Positions 18,402-25,692 of a stretch of 64,000 nucleotides of DNA are shown here, piece by piece. The position numbers and the translations under genes are program-made. Numbering within the stretch: the first letter of the stretch is position 1; every line of letters starts with the position of its first letter. Source of the DNA: Pedobacter sp. Leaf216. GTDB lineage: Bacteria; Bacteroidota; Bacteroidia; Sphingobacteriales; Sphingobacteriaceae. The notes below the pieces were generated by a model. It made no database searches. It saw nothing but the letters and a program-made list of their open reading frames with translations, and had not been told where the DNA came from. The stretch lies in assembly GCF_001421515.1 (NCBI RefSeq), contig NZ_LMKM01000037.1:62001-126000 (forward strand), given 5' to 3'.

Positions 18402-18944
18402 TTATAAATTAAAAACATAAATAAACCTGATGCCAACAAAGCCTTTTGTATTGGATTTATTGATGACAACAACATCATTTTTACCTGTCCACGCTTCGTA
18501 CCTGATCCCAAAGTCGAGTTTATTGCCCCCAGATAATTTAAACTGGTTCCCAATGCCTGGCGACCACACGAATAAAGTTTTTTGACCATTGTTTAAGGGT
18601 AGCGCAGCCCCTACCTGGCCTTCAGCATAAAAGCTTTCGCCAAATTGATATTTCAGTCCTGCTTTAACAGGTAAATAAGTAAGATCCTGTATTTTAAAAA
18701 TTTGATTTCTTTTGCCAAAAAAATTCATAAAACCGCCATTTACCGTTAAGGCAAAATTTTCTGCGATAGGAAAATCGGCTTTAACTGATGCTCCAACACC
18801 GATGCCTGATATTCCTGAGAAATTACCAGATGGCAGGCCGATTTCTGCGCCAAACCCAATAGTGCTATTGCTCTGGGCTTTTAATGCCAGGGGCAAGAAA
18901 AATAAAATTGCAATTGAGGTAACTATAGTTTTTAGGTTAAACAT
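18402..18944 (-). CDS. small outer-membrane beta-barrel protein
   Basis: A 180-residue protein with signal peptide (residues 1-23, cleavage after LKA) and about eight barrel strands ending in GFVGIRFIYVFNL. It is a paralogue of 16940-17470: both carry IGFGAEIGLP / LSIGAEFGLP, VKAGLKYQFGESFYAEGQVG / LKAGAKYYFGGNFYGAGELG, and LDFGIRYE.W. Its start codon lies four bases from the gldA stop, so it may be co-transcribed with gldA, upstream on the same strand. Confidence 0.82.
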   Translation of the reverse strand: MFNLKTIVTSIAILFFLPLALKAQSNSTIGFGAEIGLPSGNFSGISGIGVGASVKADFPIAENFALTVNGGFMNFFGKRNQIFKIQDLTYLPVKAGLKYQFGESFYAEGQVGAALPLNNGQKTLFVWSPGIGNQFKLSGGNKLDFGIRYEAWTGKNDVVVINKSNTKGFVGIRFIYVFNL

Positions 18945-18947
18945 GTA

Positions 18948-19655
18948 TTAAGCAGTAAGTTTTCTAAAGATATCTTCCAATGATTGTTGCTGATGCGCTT
19001 CTTTAAGGCCTTCGAGCGAATCGTTTGCCACAATTTTACCTTTATTAATGATGATAATATCGTCGCAGATGGCTTCAACCTCCTGCATAATGTGCGTAGA
19101 AATAACAACGGTTTTAGCTGTTCCTAATGTTTTAATCAACTTTCTGATATCAACGAGTTGGTTAGGATCAAGGCCTGAAGTGGGTTCGTCTAAAATAAGC
19201 ACTTCCGGATTATGGATAATGGCTTGCGCCAGCCCTACCCGCTGGCGGTAGCCTTTTGATAACATGCCTATCTTTTTATGTTGTTCTGGTGTTAAACCCA
19301 CCATTTTGATTACCTCATCAATCCGTATCGTTAAATTGGAAAGTTTATAGGTTTGACCTACGAAGTTTAGAAATTCCTTTACATACATATCCGCATAAAG
19401 CGGGGTGTTTTCTGGAAGGTAACCAATGTGTTTTTTCGCTTCGATGGCTTCTGAGAGGATACTTTTACCAGAAATTTCGGCTTCGCCAGAGGTGGGTTCT
19501 AAATAACCGGTAAGCATGCGCATGGTAGTGGATTTACCAGCTCCATTTGGACCTAAAAAACCTAAAATGCGACCTGGCCTGGCTTCAAAACTTATTGAAT
19601 CGACTGCTTTTTGCTTATCGTAATGTTTAGAAAGATTTTTAACTGAAATACTCAT
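18948..19655 (-). CDS. gldA: gliding-motility-type ABC transporter ATPase GldA
   Basis: A 235-residue ABC ATPase starting MSISVKNLSKHYDKQKAVDS. Walker A GPNGAGKS (residues 35-42), signature LSKGYRQRVGLAQA and Walker B VLILDEPTSGLD are all intact. It matches GldA, which powers the GldF/GldG transporter. The ATG at 19655 is chosen over a 30-residue extension without conservation. gldA is 3 kb upstream of gldF on the same strand, with four barrel genes between. A generic ABC-2 exporter ATPase would look alike, but nearby gldFG supports GldA. Confidence 0.88.
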   Translation of the reverse strand: MSISVKNLSKHYDKQKAVDSISFEARPGRILGFLGPNGAGKSTTMRMLTGYLEPTSGEAEISGKSILSEAIEAKKHIGYLPENTPLYADMYVKEFLNFVGQTYKLSNLTIRIDEVIKMVGLTPEQHKKIGMLSKGYRQRVGLAQAIIHNPEVLILDEPTSGLDPNQLVDIRKLIKTLGTAKTVVISTHIMQEVEAICDDIIIINKGKIVANDSLEGLKEAHQQQSLEDIFRKLTA

Positions 19656-19801
19656 ATTTGTATATTTAACCGCAAATAAAACAAAGGCTTTCGCAAAGTA
19701 TGGTTTAGGATTATGATCCTTACATGGCACCAAGCAAACCCACAACGGTAACCTATTGTGAACACTTTAAGATTACTTAGGGCTTCGCAACAATGGACAT
19801 A

Positions 19802-20722
19802 TTAATTAATATGCGATGAACTTAACTTTTTGTTGTACCTAAACTTATCCAATTCTTCTGCTGCCTGTGGTAAATTATCACCCGATAAAATGTCGGCACC
19901 ATTATTAATGAGATGGTAATAAACATTTTTTGCAGGGCTTGCCATTGCACTTTTATCAATATTGCCCATAGTACCTAAAATAGTGGTAATGCCTTTATCA
20001 TGAAGGTATTTATAAAATTCTTTATCGGGTGCAGAAACACCAACAAAGGCCACTATCCGATTATTTGGGATGCCCATGTTATTTAAGCGTTTTAATTCTG
20101 CTTTCTTTTGAACTGATGCAGAAATCATCATTTCAGGAGCCAATTGGTGTACTTCTTTCGCCTGATCTGCAGTATAAGTAATAATTATCGAATTGCTTTC
20201 AACCTTATATTGCCTAACTTTTTCGATCACTCGGGCATATGAAACACCTTTCTTTAAATCGATGGTTAACAATGCTTTTCCTTTACTCCAGCTTAGCACA
20301 CTATCTAAAATTGGAATTTTAAACTTAGTTTCTTCGCCATTATTATCGATCAGATTAAAAGCTTTTAATTGTTCATACGTATAATTGCCAATCGATCCTT
20401 TACCTGTTGAAGTTCTATCGAGTTTATCATCATGCATAATTACCATTACCGAATCTTTACTGTAAGCAATATCAAATTCGATTATAACGGGATTATAAGT
20501 AGTGGCATTATCGAATGTTTCGATACAATTTTCAGGAAAACCAGGCATTGGTCCGCCGCGATGTGCACTAATTAAAGGAAAACGGTTTTCTGGCGACCAT
20601 TTTAAGAACTGATATAATTCTTGGATGTTCTTAAAGTGAATATATTGATGACTTTTTTGTTTCGGCTTGCAAGAGAAAAAAACCGCAACCATAACCAGAA
20701 ATAGTAAATGATGAAATTTCAT
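19802..20722 (-). CDS. glycerophosphodiester phosphodiesterase family lipoprotein
   Basis: A 306-residue protein with a lipoprotein signal MKFHHLLFLVMVAVFFSC (lipobox VFFSC). The TIM-barrel GDPD motifs follow: ISAHRGGPMPGFPENCIETF near residue 50, EFDIAYSKDSVMVIMHDDKL with the catalytic HDDKLDRTSTG, and LLTIDLKKG. GDPD enzymes hydrolyse glycerophosphodiesters to glycerol-3-phosphate and an alcohol, here in the periplasm or at the outer membrane. It has no obvious operon partner. Confidence 0.9.
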   Translation of the reverse strand: MKFHHLLFLVMVAVFFSCKPKQKSHQYIHFKNIQELYQFLKWSPENRFPLISAHRGGPMPGFPENCIETFDNATTYNPVIIEFDIAYSKDSVMVIMHDDKLDRTSTGKGSIGNYTYEQLKAFNLIDNNGEETKFKIPILDSVLSWSKGKALLTIDLKKGVSYARVIEKVRQYKVESNSIIITYTADQAKEVHQLAPEMMISASVQKKAELKRLNNMGIPNNRIVAFVGVSAPDKEFYKYLHDKGITTILGTMGNIDKSAMASPAKNVYYHLINNGADILSGDNLPQAAEELDKFRYNKKLSSSHIN

Positions 20723-20850
20723 GCATCAAAAGTAAACAAATTGGTTAATTGTTTGGGGTGGTATAACCGATTAGGTATTGAGATTGGTTTTTCGCTTAAT
20801 TTTTGGCATGTTGCGAGGTTAACTCCTTTATTCAGTTAAAAAAATATTCC

Positions 20851-21483
20851 TCAGGCAAATCCATTTTTGATGGCAAAAACAGCCAATCCTACACGTGTTT
20901 TAAGTTCGAGTTTTTCGCAAAGCTGATCGCGGTAACTTTCTACAGTGCGTGGACTACAGAACATTTTATCAGCAATTTCTTTATAATTAAGCTCGGTAAC
21001 GGTATACTTTAGAAATTCTTTCTCGCGGTCTGAAATTTTAATTTCAACATCCTTGCTTTTATTAAGGCTGGAAAAAATGATTTTTGAAGCCCAGTCGGGA
21101 TAGAAAAAACCGTTGGCATTTAATTTCGTAAGTGCATTTTCAAGCTCTATCGGATGAGCATTTTTTAACAGATAAGCTTTGGCCCCATTGCTCACCATCT
21201 TAATTACGCTTTTTTCTTCCCCTTGCATGCTTAGCGCCATTACTTTTACTTCCGGAAAGTGTGCGGTTAACCAGCTAACCGTTTCAAATCCATCCATAAT
21301 GGGCATACTGATATCTAAAAGTACAATATCAGGGATTTTATTCTTGTTTTCGAAGTTTTGAATCAGTTCTTTCCCATTTTCACAGACATAAATTACCTCG
21401 AAAGCCGAAAAATTATCAATAATGCCTTGTAGCGCCTTTGCTATCAGCATATGATCATCAACAATAACTACAGTTTTTTTCAT
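20851..21483 (-). CDS. response regulator, NarL/LuxR type
   Basis: A 210-residue regulator. The receiver domain (residues 1-120) has the acidic pair DD9-10, phospho-acceptor Asp57 in VLLDISMPIMDG, Ser85 and Lys107 (YLLKNA). The C-terminal LuxR-type helix-turn-helix is in ISDREKEFLKYTVTELNYKE and IADKMFCSPRTVESYRDQL. It overlaps the kinase gene upstream by four bases, so it is the cognate regulator. Its targets are unknown; the divergent protease promoter 2.1 kb upstream is a candidate. Confidence 0.93.
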   Translation of the reverse strand: MKKTVVIVDDHMLIAKALQGIIDNFSAFEVIYVCENGKELIQNFENKNKIPDIVLLDISMPIMDGFETVSWLTAHFPEVKVMALSMQGEEKSVIKMVSNGAKAYLLKNAHPIELENALTKLNANGFFYPDWASKIIFSSLNKSKDVEIKISDREKEFLKYTVTELNYKEIADKMFCSPRTVESYRDQLCEKLELKTRVGLAVFAIKNGFA

Positions 21484-22265
21484 GAAGGGCCGTTTAAAAT
21501 AACAGTAAGTGTGGTGCCGAAACCTGGTTTACTTTCCAAATTGAACTTCCCTCCTATTATTTCGGCTCTTTTTTTCATGTTTTTTAGTCCAATTCCGTCA
21601 GAAGTTAATTTACTAAAATCGAAACCTTCCCCGTCATCCTGAATGCTTAAGGTTAAAAATATCTCGGCAGACGAATAAAGTTTGATCTTGATCTTGTTGC
21701 AATTGGCATGCTTTAAACTGTTTTGAAGAAATTCCTGAGTAATGCGCAGCAGGACGTTCTTTTTCACAAATTCAAGGAAAATCCCATCCGCATTGTGTTC
21801 AAAAATTACCTTGCATTTTCTTAAAGCATTGATGTTTTTTACTTCTTCCTGTATTAAAGTTACAATTTCATTTTCACTTATATTATCGTCGGTTAAATTT
21901 TTCGACAAACTCCTCAAATCTTGCAACGATGAGTTAATGATCTGATAAATCTGTTCTATTCTTTTACTTGCTTGTGGCACCTTATTTTCGTGCACAAGCT
22001 GTTGGGTGTACAAACTTACCAGTGTTAATTTTTGGCCGATATTATCGTGTAGTTCTCGGCCAATCTGCTGCATAGTAGCCTGTTGTATTTCCAATTGGGT
22101 GGTTAAAAGTTCTTTTTGGTGTATTTCGTTACTGATTTGGATCTCATTCAGAAACTCTCTTTTCCGTTCTTTATATTTTTTGATATACACCAGTATGGCC
22201 ACTACAAAAAGCACAAAAAACAGATTGAAAAGGATAATTGTAATTAAGAGTTCTGTTTTCCCCAT
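21480..22265 (-). CDS. sensor histidine kinase, HisKA_3 type, without sensor domain
   Basis: A 261-residue kinase with one N-terminal membrane segment (residues 8-28), a coiled linker, the HisKA_3 box IGRELHDNIGQKLTLV (His near 73), the N box ITQEFLQNSLKHANC, and G boxes DDGEGFD and GIGLKNMKKRAEIIGG. There is nothing on the outer side of the membrane segment, so the kinase has no sensing domain of its own. Its start overlaps the stop of the multi-pass protein gene by 22 bases, which points to that protein as its input partner. Confidence 0.92.
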   Translation of the reverse strand: MGKTELLITIILFNLFFVLFVVAILVYIKKYKERKREFLNEIQISNEIHQKELLTTQLEIQQATMQQIGRELHDNIGQKLTLVSLYTQQLVHENKVPQASKRIEQIYQIINSSLQDLRSLSKNLTDDNISENEIVTLIQEEVKNINALRKCKVIFEHNADGIFLEFVKKNVLLRITQEFLQNSLKHANCNKIKIKLYSSAEIFLTLSIQDDGEGFDFSKLTSDGIGLKNMKKRAEIIGGKFNLESKPGFGTTLTVILNGPS

Positions 22266-22891
22266 ATAAATGAAATTGAGAATAGTGCATACATAACAAT
22301 TCCTGAAATGAGGAAATAATAAAAATAGATACTCCAGATCTGCTTATATTCTACCAGTAGGTAATAAAATGTCCAAAATGGTAACGTTCCAATATAAAAC
22401 AACGTTACTCCTAAATTAACATAGAACATTCTGTTCTTATTAAAATTAATAATGTCAGAAGAAGTGATCTGCTTATAATATTCCATTACCACTAAAACCA
22501 TCAAAATAAACGATCCAAAAGTATAATTGAACGAAAAGATTATTTTACTTCCCTTAAAGTAGAATTCGCTTGGTATAAATGAAAGTAAGTACAATAAGGA
22601 AAGAGTCCAAAATAGCTTTTTATTGTTTAAAGATTTAAAAGCATAAAGCCAGTAAAAAAATATAAACTGGAAAGGGATAACGAAATAGTTATAATATTTT
22701 GTTTTAGAAAAGCTGATATACACACCACCCCATTTTCCAAAGGCCTCACAGACAAAAACTAAAGCTAAAAAATAAACAAAAAAGCGCCAATATTTCCCTT
22801 TTAAGCCTTTTAGATGTAGGAAAGCGATGATTGTAGCCACTCCTTCTGCCCAAAGATAACTATCGCTAAGAAGTTTTTGTAAGCTGTTCAT
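22244..22891 (-). CDS. multi-pass membrane protein of unknown function
   Basis: A 215-residue protein with six to seven hydrophobic segments and aromatic-rich loops (e.g. KTKYYNYFVIPFQFIFFYWL, FWTFYYLLVEY). I recognise no named domain. It overlaps the start of a kinase lacking a sensor domain by 22 bases and follows an unknown 212-residue protein by ten bases. By analogy with other kinases paired with seven-helix membrane proteins, it may sense the signal and control the kinase; this is inference from position and topology. Confidence 0.75.
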   Translation of the reverse strand: MNSLQKLLSDSYLWAEGVATIIAFLHLKGLKGKYWRFFVYFLALVFVCEAFGKWGGVYISFSKTKYYNYFVIPFQFIFFYWLYAFKSLNNKKLFWTLSLLYLLSFIPSEFYFKGSKIIFSFNYTFGSFILMVLVVMEYYKQITSSDIINFNKNRMFYVNLGVTLFYIGTLPFWTFYYLLVEYKQIWSIYFYYFLISGIVMYALFSISFIWGKQNS

Positions 22892-22901
22892 TTCTTATTA
22901 C

Positions 22902-23540
22902 TTAATAAATTTCAACCGCAGCTTCTGCTGGTGGAATAAGCTGTCCGTGATTTTGTGCCATAACCTGGCGCGATTGGGCATCGCCAGCATCAGAACTCAT
23001 CGCCATCAAGGTTACCGGGCGATCGTTTTCGCGTTCCTTTATTATAAATGTTGTTTCATCCAAAGGATTAAAGTCGTAATCAAGGTTGCTTCCCTGGTTA
23101 ATTTTCTTTTTTAAAGTAGGGATCATGATTAGCGTATGTTTCTGGGCATAATCCTTTCCTATTGCTTTTTCATTGGCCATATTTTCCCATTCACCTTCTT
23201 TAGGGTAAGCCGCGTAATAAAAACGGATGCCAAGTGCAGCAATTCCAATACTGGAATTTCTTTTTTTGGTTTGGTATTCAATATCTGTAATAAATTTTTT
23301 GAGTGTTTTCAAATCAAAAGATACCGAATGTGCATCATCCAATCCCAAAGTTTTATTAATGGCATCCAGGTGGTTAATTCGATAGTTATCAACCATGTGA
23401 TGGATAATTTTGGGATCCATGGTGTTGGGATATTTTCTTTCGCTTTTATCTATTGCGCTGATCAATTTTTGAAACAGGTATAGCACTAAAGCACCACATA
23501 AAAAAACAATGGCATAAACCGGTAAATTTTGCATTTCCAT
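22902..23540 (-). CDS. membrane-anchored protein of unknown function
   Basis: A 212-residue protein with one N-terminal membrane segment (residues 7-23) and a soluble domain. Recurrent family phrases are MVDNYRINHLDAINKTLGLD, DAHSVSFDLKTLKKFITDIE and LGIRFYYAAYP. I recall unnamed Bacteroidota proteins with the same NYR / DA.S..F.L..LK.FI.DIE pattern, but no function. The first gene of a four-gene minus-strand run ending with the response regulator. The glutamine- and alanine-rich C-terminus is probably disordered. Confidence 0.72.
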   Translation of the reverse strand: MEMQNLPVYAIVFLCGALVLYLFQKLISAIDKSERKYPNTMDPKIIHHMVDNYRINHLDAINKTLGLDDAHSVSFDLKTLKKFITDIEYQTKKRNSSIGIAALGIRFYYAAYPKEGEWENMANEKAIGKDYAQKHTLIMIPTLKKKINQGSNLDYDFNPLDETTFIIKERENDRPVTLMAMSSDAGDAQSRQVMAQNHGQLIPPAEAAVEIY

Positions 23541-23606
23541 AATTTTTGAGTTTTAATTAAAGTTAACTTTTATTCTCAAATGTGCTAAAACTTTTATGGA
23601 TAACTG

Positions 23607-23622
23607 ATGGGGTTTTCCCCAT
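23607..23622. promoter_or_regulatory. perfect palindrome in divergent promoter region
   Basis: ATGGGG-tttt-CCCCAT lies between the sensor cassette (starts at 23540) and the protease gene (23794). A related partial motif, ATGGGGAAAATATTCCACAT, is at 18350-18370 upstream of a barrel gene. It could be an operator for the LuxR-type regulator or simply a hairpin. Confidence 0.35.
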
Positions 23623-23793
23623 ATTTTATTGCTGTTTTTACTGCTTTTTATTTTGTTGCCATCACTACTGATTTCTAGTGATTTACCTAAGGTTATTCTA
23701 CCACTATTCTAACAATTTTGGGAAGTGTTTAACACGAACCGGAAGAAGCCGAAAATCCGGAATAGAGTAGGCAAAACTTACAACCTTAAAACC

Positions 23794-25200
23794 ATGTCGA
23801 AAACATTAAAAAAAGAAGAAAAAGTAGAGTACACCGGCAGATACCTTGTACTTTTACCAGAAGGTTCGAACACAGCAGATTCGATCAGCCAGATCAACAC
23901 CATCAGCGGGCTTAACCTAAAAAGCTCTTTAGAATTTGAAAACGAATTTTTTACCGACAAAGATCTTGATAAAACTGATGGTATTGTGTTGGATAAATTG
24001 GGCATTGCTATCGTAAATGAAAAACCCAAGGCAGAAAATTCCATCAGCAGTTTAGGCGATAACGAAATGATCGTTGAAAAGGAACGGGTTGTTTATGCCA
24101 TCGGTATGCTTGATGAAAGCACCCAAAATTATGTGGAAGGCTATCGTGATGCGGTAAACCATATGACCAATATGCTGGTTGGTACAGAAACAGAGAATTT
24201 TAATTTTGAAGAGCAGGATTCGGAAGTAGAATCAGTTGGTGCCACCTGGGGATTAAAAGCTACCAATGTTGTACCAAGCACCTTTTTAAGGTACAATCCA
24301 TATAATGGAGCAGGCATTAAACTAGCAATATTGGATACTGGTTTCGATTTTAACCATCCAGATTTTGCTGGCCGCCCAATTGTTCATCAAAGTTTCATCA
24401 GTGGCGAAAGCACACAAGATGGTCATGGCCATGGCACCCACTGTACTGGTACATCTTGCGGTCCGGCAAGTTCTCCATCAGCAACAGAAAGATATGGAAT
24501 AGCCTATGCGGCGAGCATTTACATTGGTAAAGTTTTAAGCAATGGTGGTTCTGGTGGTGATGGGGGCATTCTTGCAGGTATTAACTGGGCAATTGCTAAC
24601 CGTTGTGATGTGGTGAGCATGTCGTTAAGAGGTTTGGTAAACGGAACTGGCTATTCGGCTGTATTCGAAACTGCCGCAGCACGCGCACTGGCCCAGGGAA
24701 CTTTAATTATTGCCGCAGCAGGAAATGATTCGGCCCGACCAGGCATTGTAAAACAGGTAATGCACCCTGCAAACTGCCCATCTATTATGGCTGTGGGTGC
24801 GGTAGATGTAAATATGAATGTTGCAAGTTTCTCTAACGGAGGCCTATACCCAACTTATGGTGCGGTAGATATTGCTGCTCCGGGCGTAAATGTGTACTCT
24901 TCTACAAAACTACCAACTAAATATGCAAGCTGGAACGGTACCAGTATGGCTACACCACATGTTGCTGGTATTGCAGCACTCTGGGCACAGGCTACCGGCT
25001 TAAGGGGCATTAACCTTTGGCGTAAATTAACTTCAACCGCAAAAGCATTACCTTTACCTGGCAGAGATGTTGGTGCAGGATTGGTACAGGCACCTACAAA
25101 AACAAGATTAATCAAATTCCCAATTGATAAAACTCCGATTTTGATTCATCCAAAATTCCCTTTCGATCCAATTGGTCCAATTGAAAAAATTATACGATGA
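23794..25200 (+). CDS. subtilisin-like serine protease (S8) without signal peptide
   Basis: A 468-residue S8 protease. From the ATG at 23794, the catalytic set is Asp181 in AILDTGFDFNHPDF, His213 in GHGHGTHC, oxyanion Asn311 in AAAGNDSA and Ser384 in WNGTSMATPHVAGIAALW, all intact. Residues 1-165 form an N-terminal prodomain-like region (YTGRYLVLLPEGSN). There is no signal peptide or membrane segment, so it is either cytosolic or leaves by a non-Sec route. A GTG start at 23725 would add only a basic 23-residue leader. The next gene overlaps the stop by four bases. Confidence 0.93.
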   Translation: MSKTLKKEEKVEYTGRYLVLLPEGSNTADSISQINTISGLNLKSSLEFENEFFTDKDLDKTDGIVLDKLGIAIVNEKPKAENSISSLGDNEMIVEKERVVYAIGMLDESTQNYVEGYRDAVNHMTNMLVGTETENFNFEEQDSEVESVGATWGLKATNVVPSTFLRYNPYNGAGIKLAILDTGFDFNHPDFAGRPIVHQSFISGESTQDGHGHGTHCTGTSCGPASSPSATERYGIAYAASIYIGKVLSNGGSGGDGGILAGINWAIANRCDVVSMSLRGLVNGTGYSAVFETAAARALAQGTLIIAAAGNDSARPGIVKQVMHPANCPSIMAVGAVDVNMNVASFSNGGLYPTYGAVDIAAPGVNVYSSTKLPTKYASWNGTSMATPHVAGIAALWAQATGLRGINLWRKLTSTAKALPLPGRDVGAGLVQAPTKTRLIKFPIDKTPILIHPKFPFDPIGPIEKIIR

Positions 25201-25400
25201 AAACGAAGTGGTTAATATCTGTAGAGCATGGTGCAATGGAACAAGTGGCTAAAGAACTGCGCAAAACGGGCATTGCTGATATAGAAGCCCTGGATGCGAT
25301 AGGTGTAATTGTTATTGTTCCCGGCGAACAAAAAATTGCAGATATCAAAAAAATCGATGGCGTAATAAATGTTGAGGAGGAAAGGGACATTAGCATTTAA
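25197..25400 (+). CDS. small I9 propeptide/inhibitor-like protein coupled to protease
   Basis: A 67-residue protein (ISVEHGAMEQVAKELRKTGI, ADIEALDAIGVIVIVPGEQK, IADIKKIDGVINVEEERDIS). The order beta-alpha-beta-beta-alpha-beta and the closing IDGVINVEEER resemble the subtilisin propeptide/I9 inhibitor fold, which usually ends ..GV..VE.D. Its ATG overlaps the protease stop (ATGA), implying coupled translation. It has no signal peptide. The likely job is to fold or inhibit the protease in trans; fold and role are inferred by eye. Confidence 0.7.
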   Translation: MKTKWLISVEHGAMEQVAKELRKTGIADIEALDAIGVIVIVPGEQKIADIKKIDGVINVEEERDISI

Positions 25401-25430
25401 TAGAAACCATTAATCATTAACCTCATAAAT

Positions 25431-25452
25431 CGGTGTAGCTTGTGTTGCACCG
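25431..25452 (+). terminator. terminator after the protease pair
   Basis: CGGTG / CACCG stem around a 12-base loop, followed by a run of eight T, 30 bases after the small gene's stop. Confidence 0.75.
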
Positions 25453-25533
25453 GTTTTTTTTGTGGGGAAATATTCTTTTTGGAGCCTAATTTTTATTGGA
25501 GTAAGCATTTTACAACAAGGTTTGCAAACAAGT

Positions 25534-25588
25534 AAGATTGCTTCTAAGAAAAGCCAGGCGAGGCTGTCGGCTGAAAAAGTCTTCTCGT
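25534..25588 (-). repeat. REP-like element, family A, reverse copy
   Basis: Contains AGATTGCTTC and GTCGGCTGAAAAAGTCTTCT, the reverse complement of the family A elements at 33.38 kb and 59.45 kb. A short insert separates the two halves here. Confidence 0.65.
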
Positions 25589-25677
25589 GATCTACAACAT
25601 TTCTTTAAACCCTAAGGTTACTTTGCTACTGATCAAAAACCTTAAGTCCTTTACCTTTAAACCCTGCACCTTTTTAT

Positions 25678-25685
25678 TATCTTTG
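25678..25685 (+). promoter_or_regulatory. -7 promoter element of glyS, nearly leaderless
   Basis: TATCTTTG, a full TAnnTTTG match, seven bases before the ATG at 25693. Confidence 0.5.
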
Positions 25686-25692
25686 CTGCATT

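Noticed and set aside
23136..23483. 115-residue plus-strand frame
   Set aside because: It is antisense to the 212-residue cassette gene, whose codon pattern and family phrases are more convincing.
25401..25692. T-box or other riboswitch ahead of glyS
   Set aside because: No T-box sequence or specifier stem; the promoter element lies seven bases before the ATG, leaving no leader.
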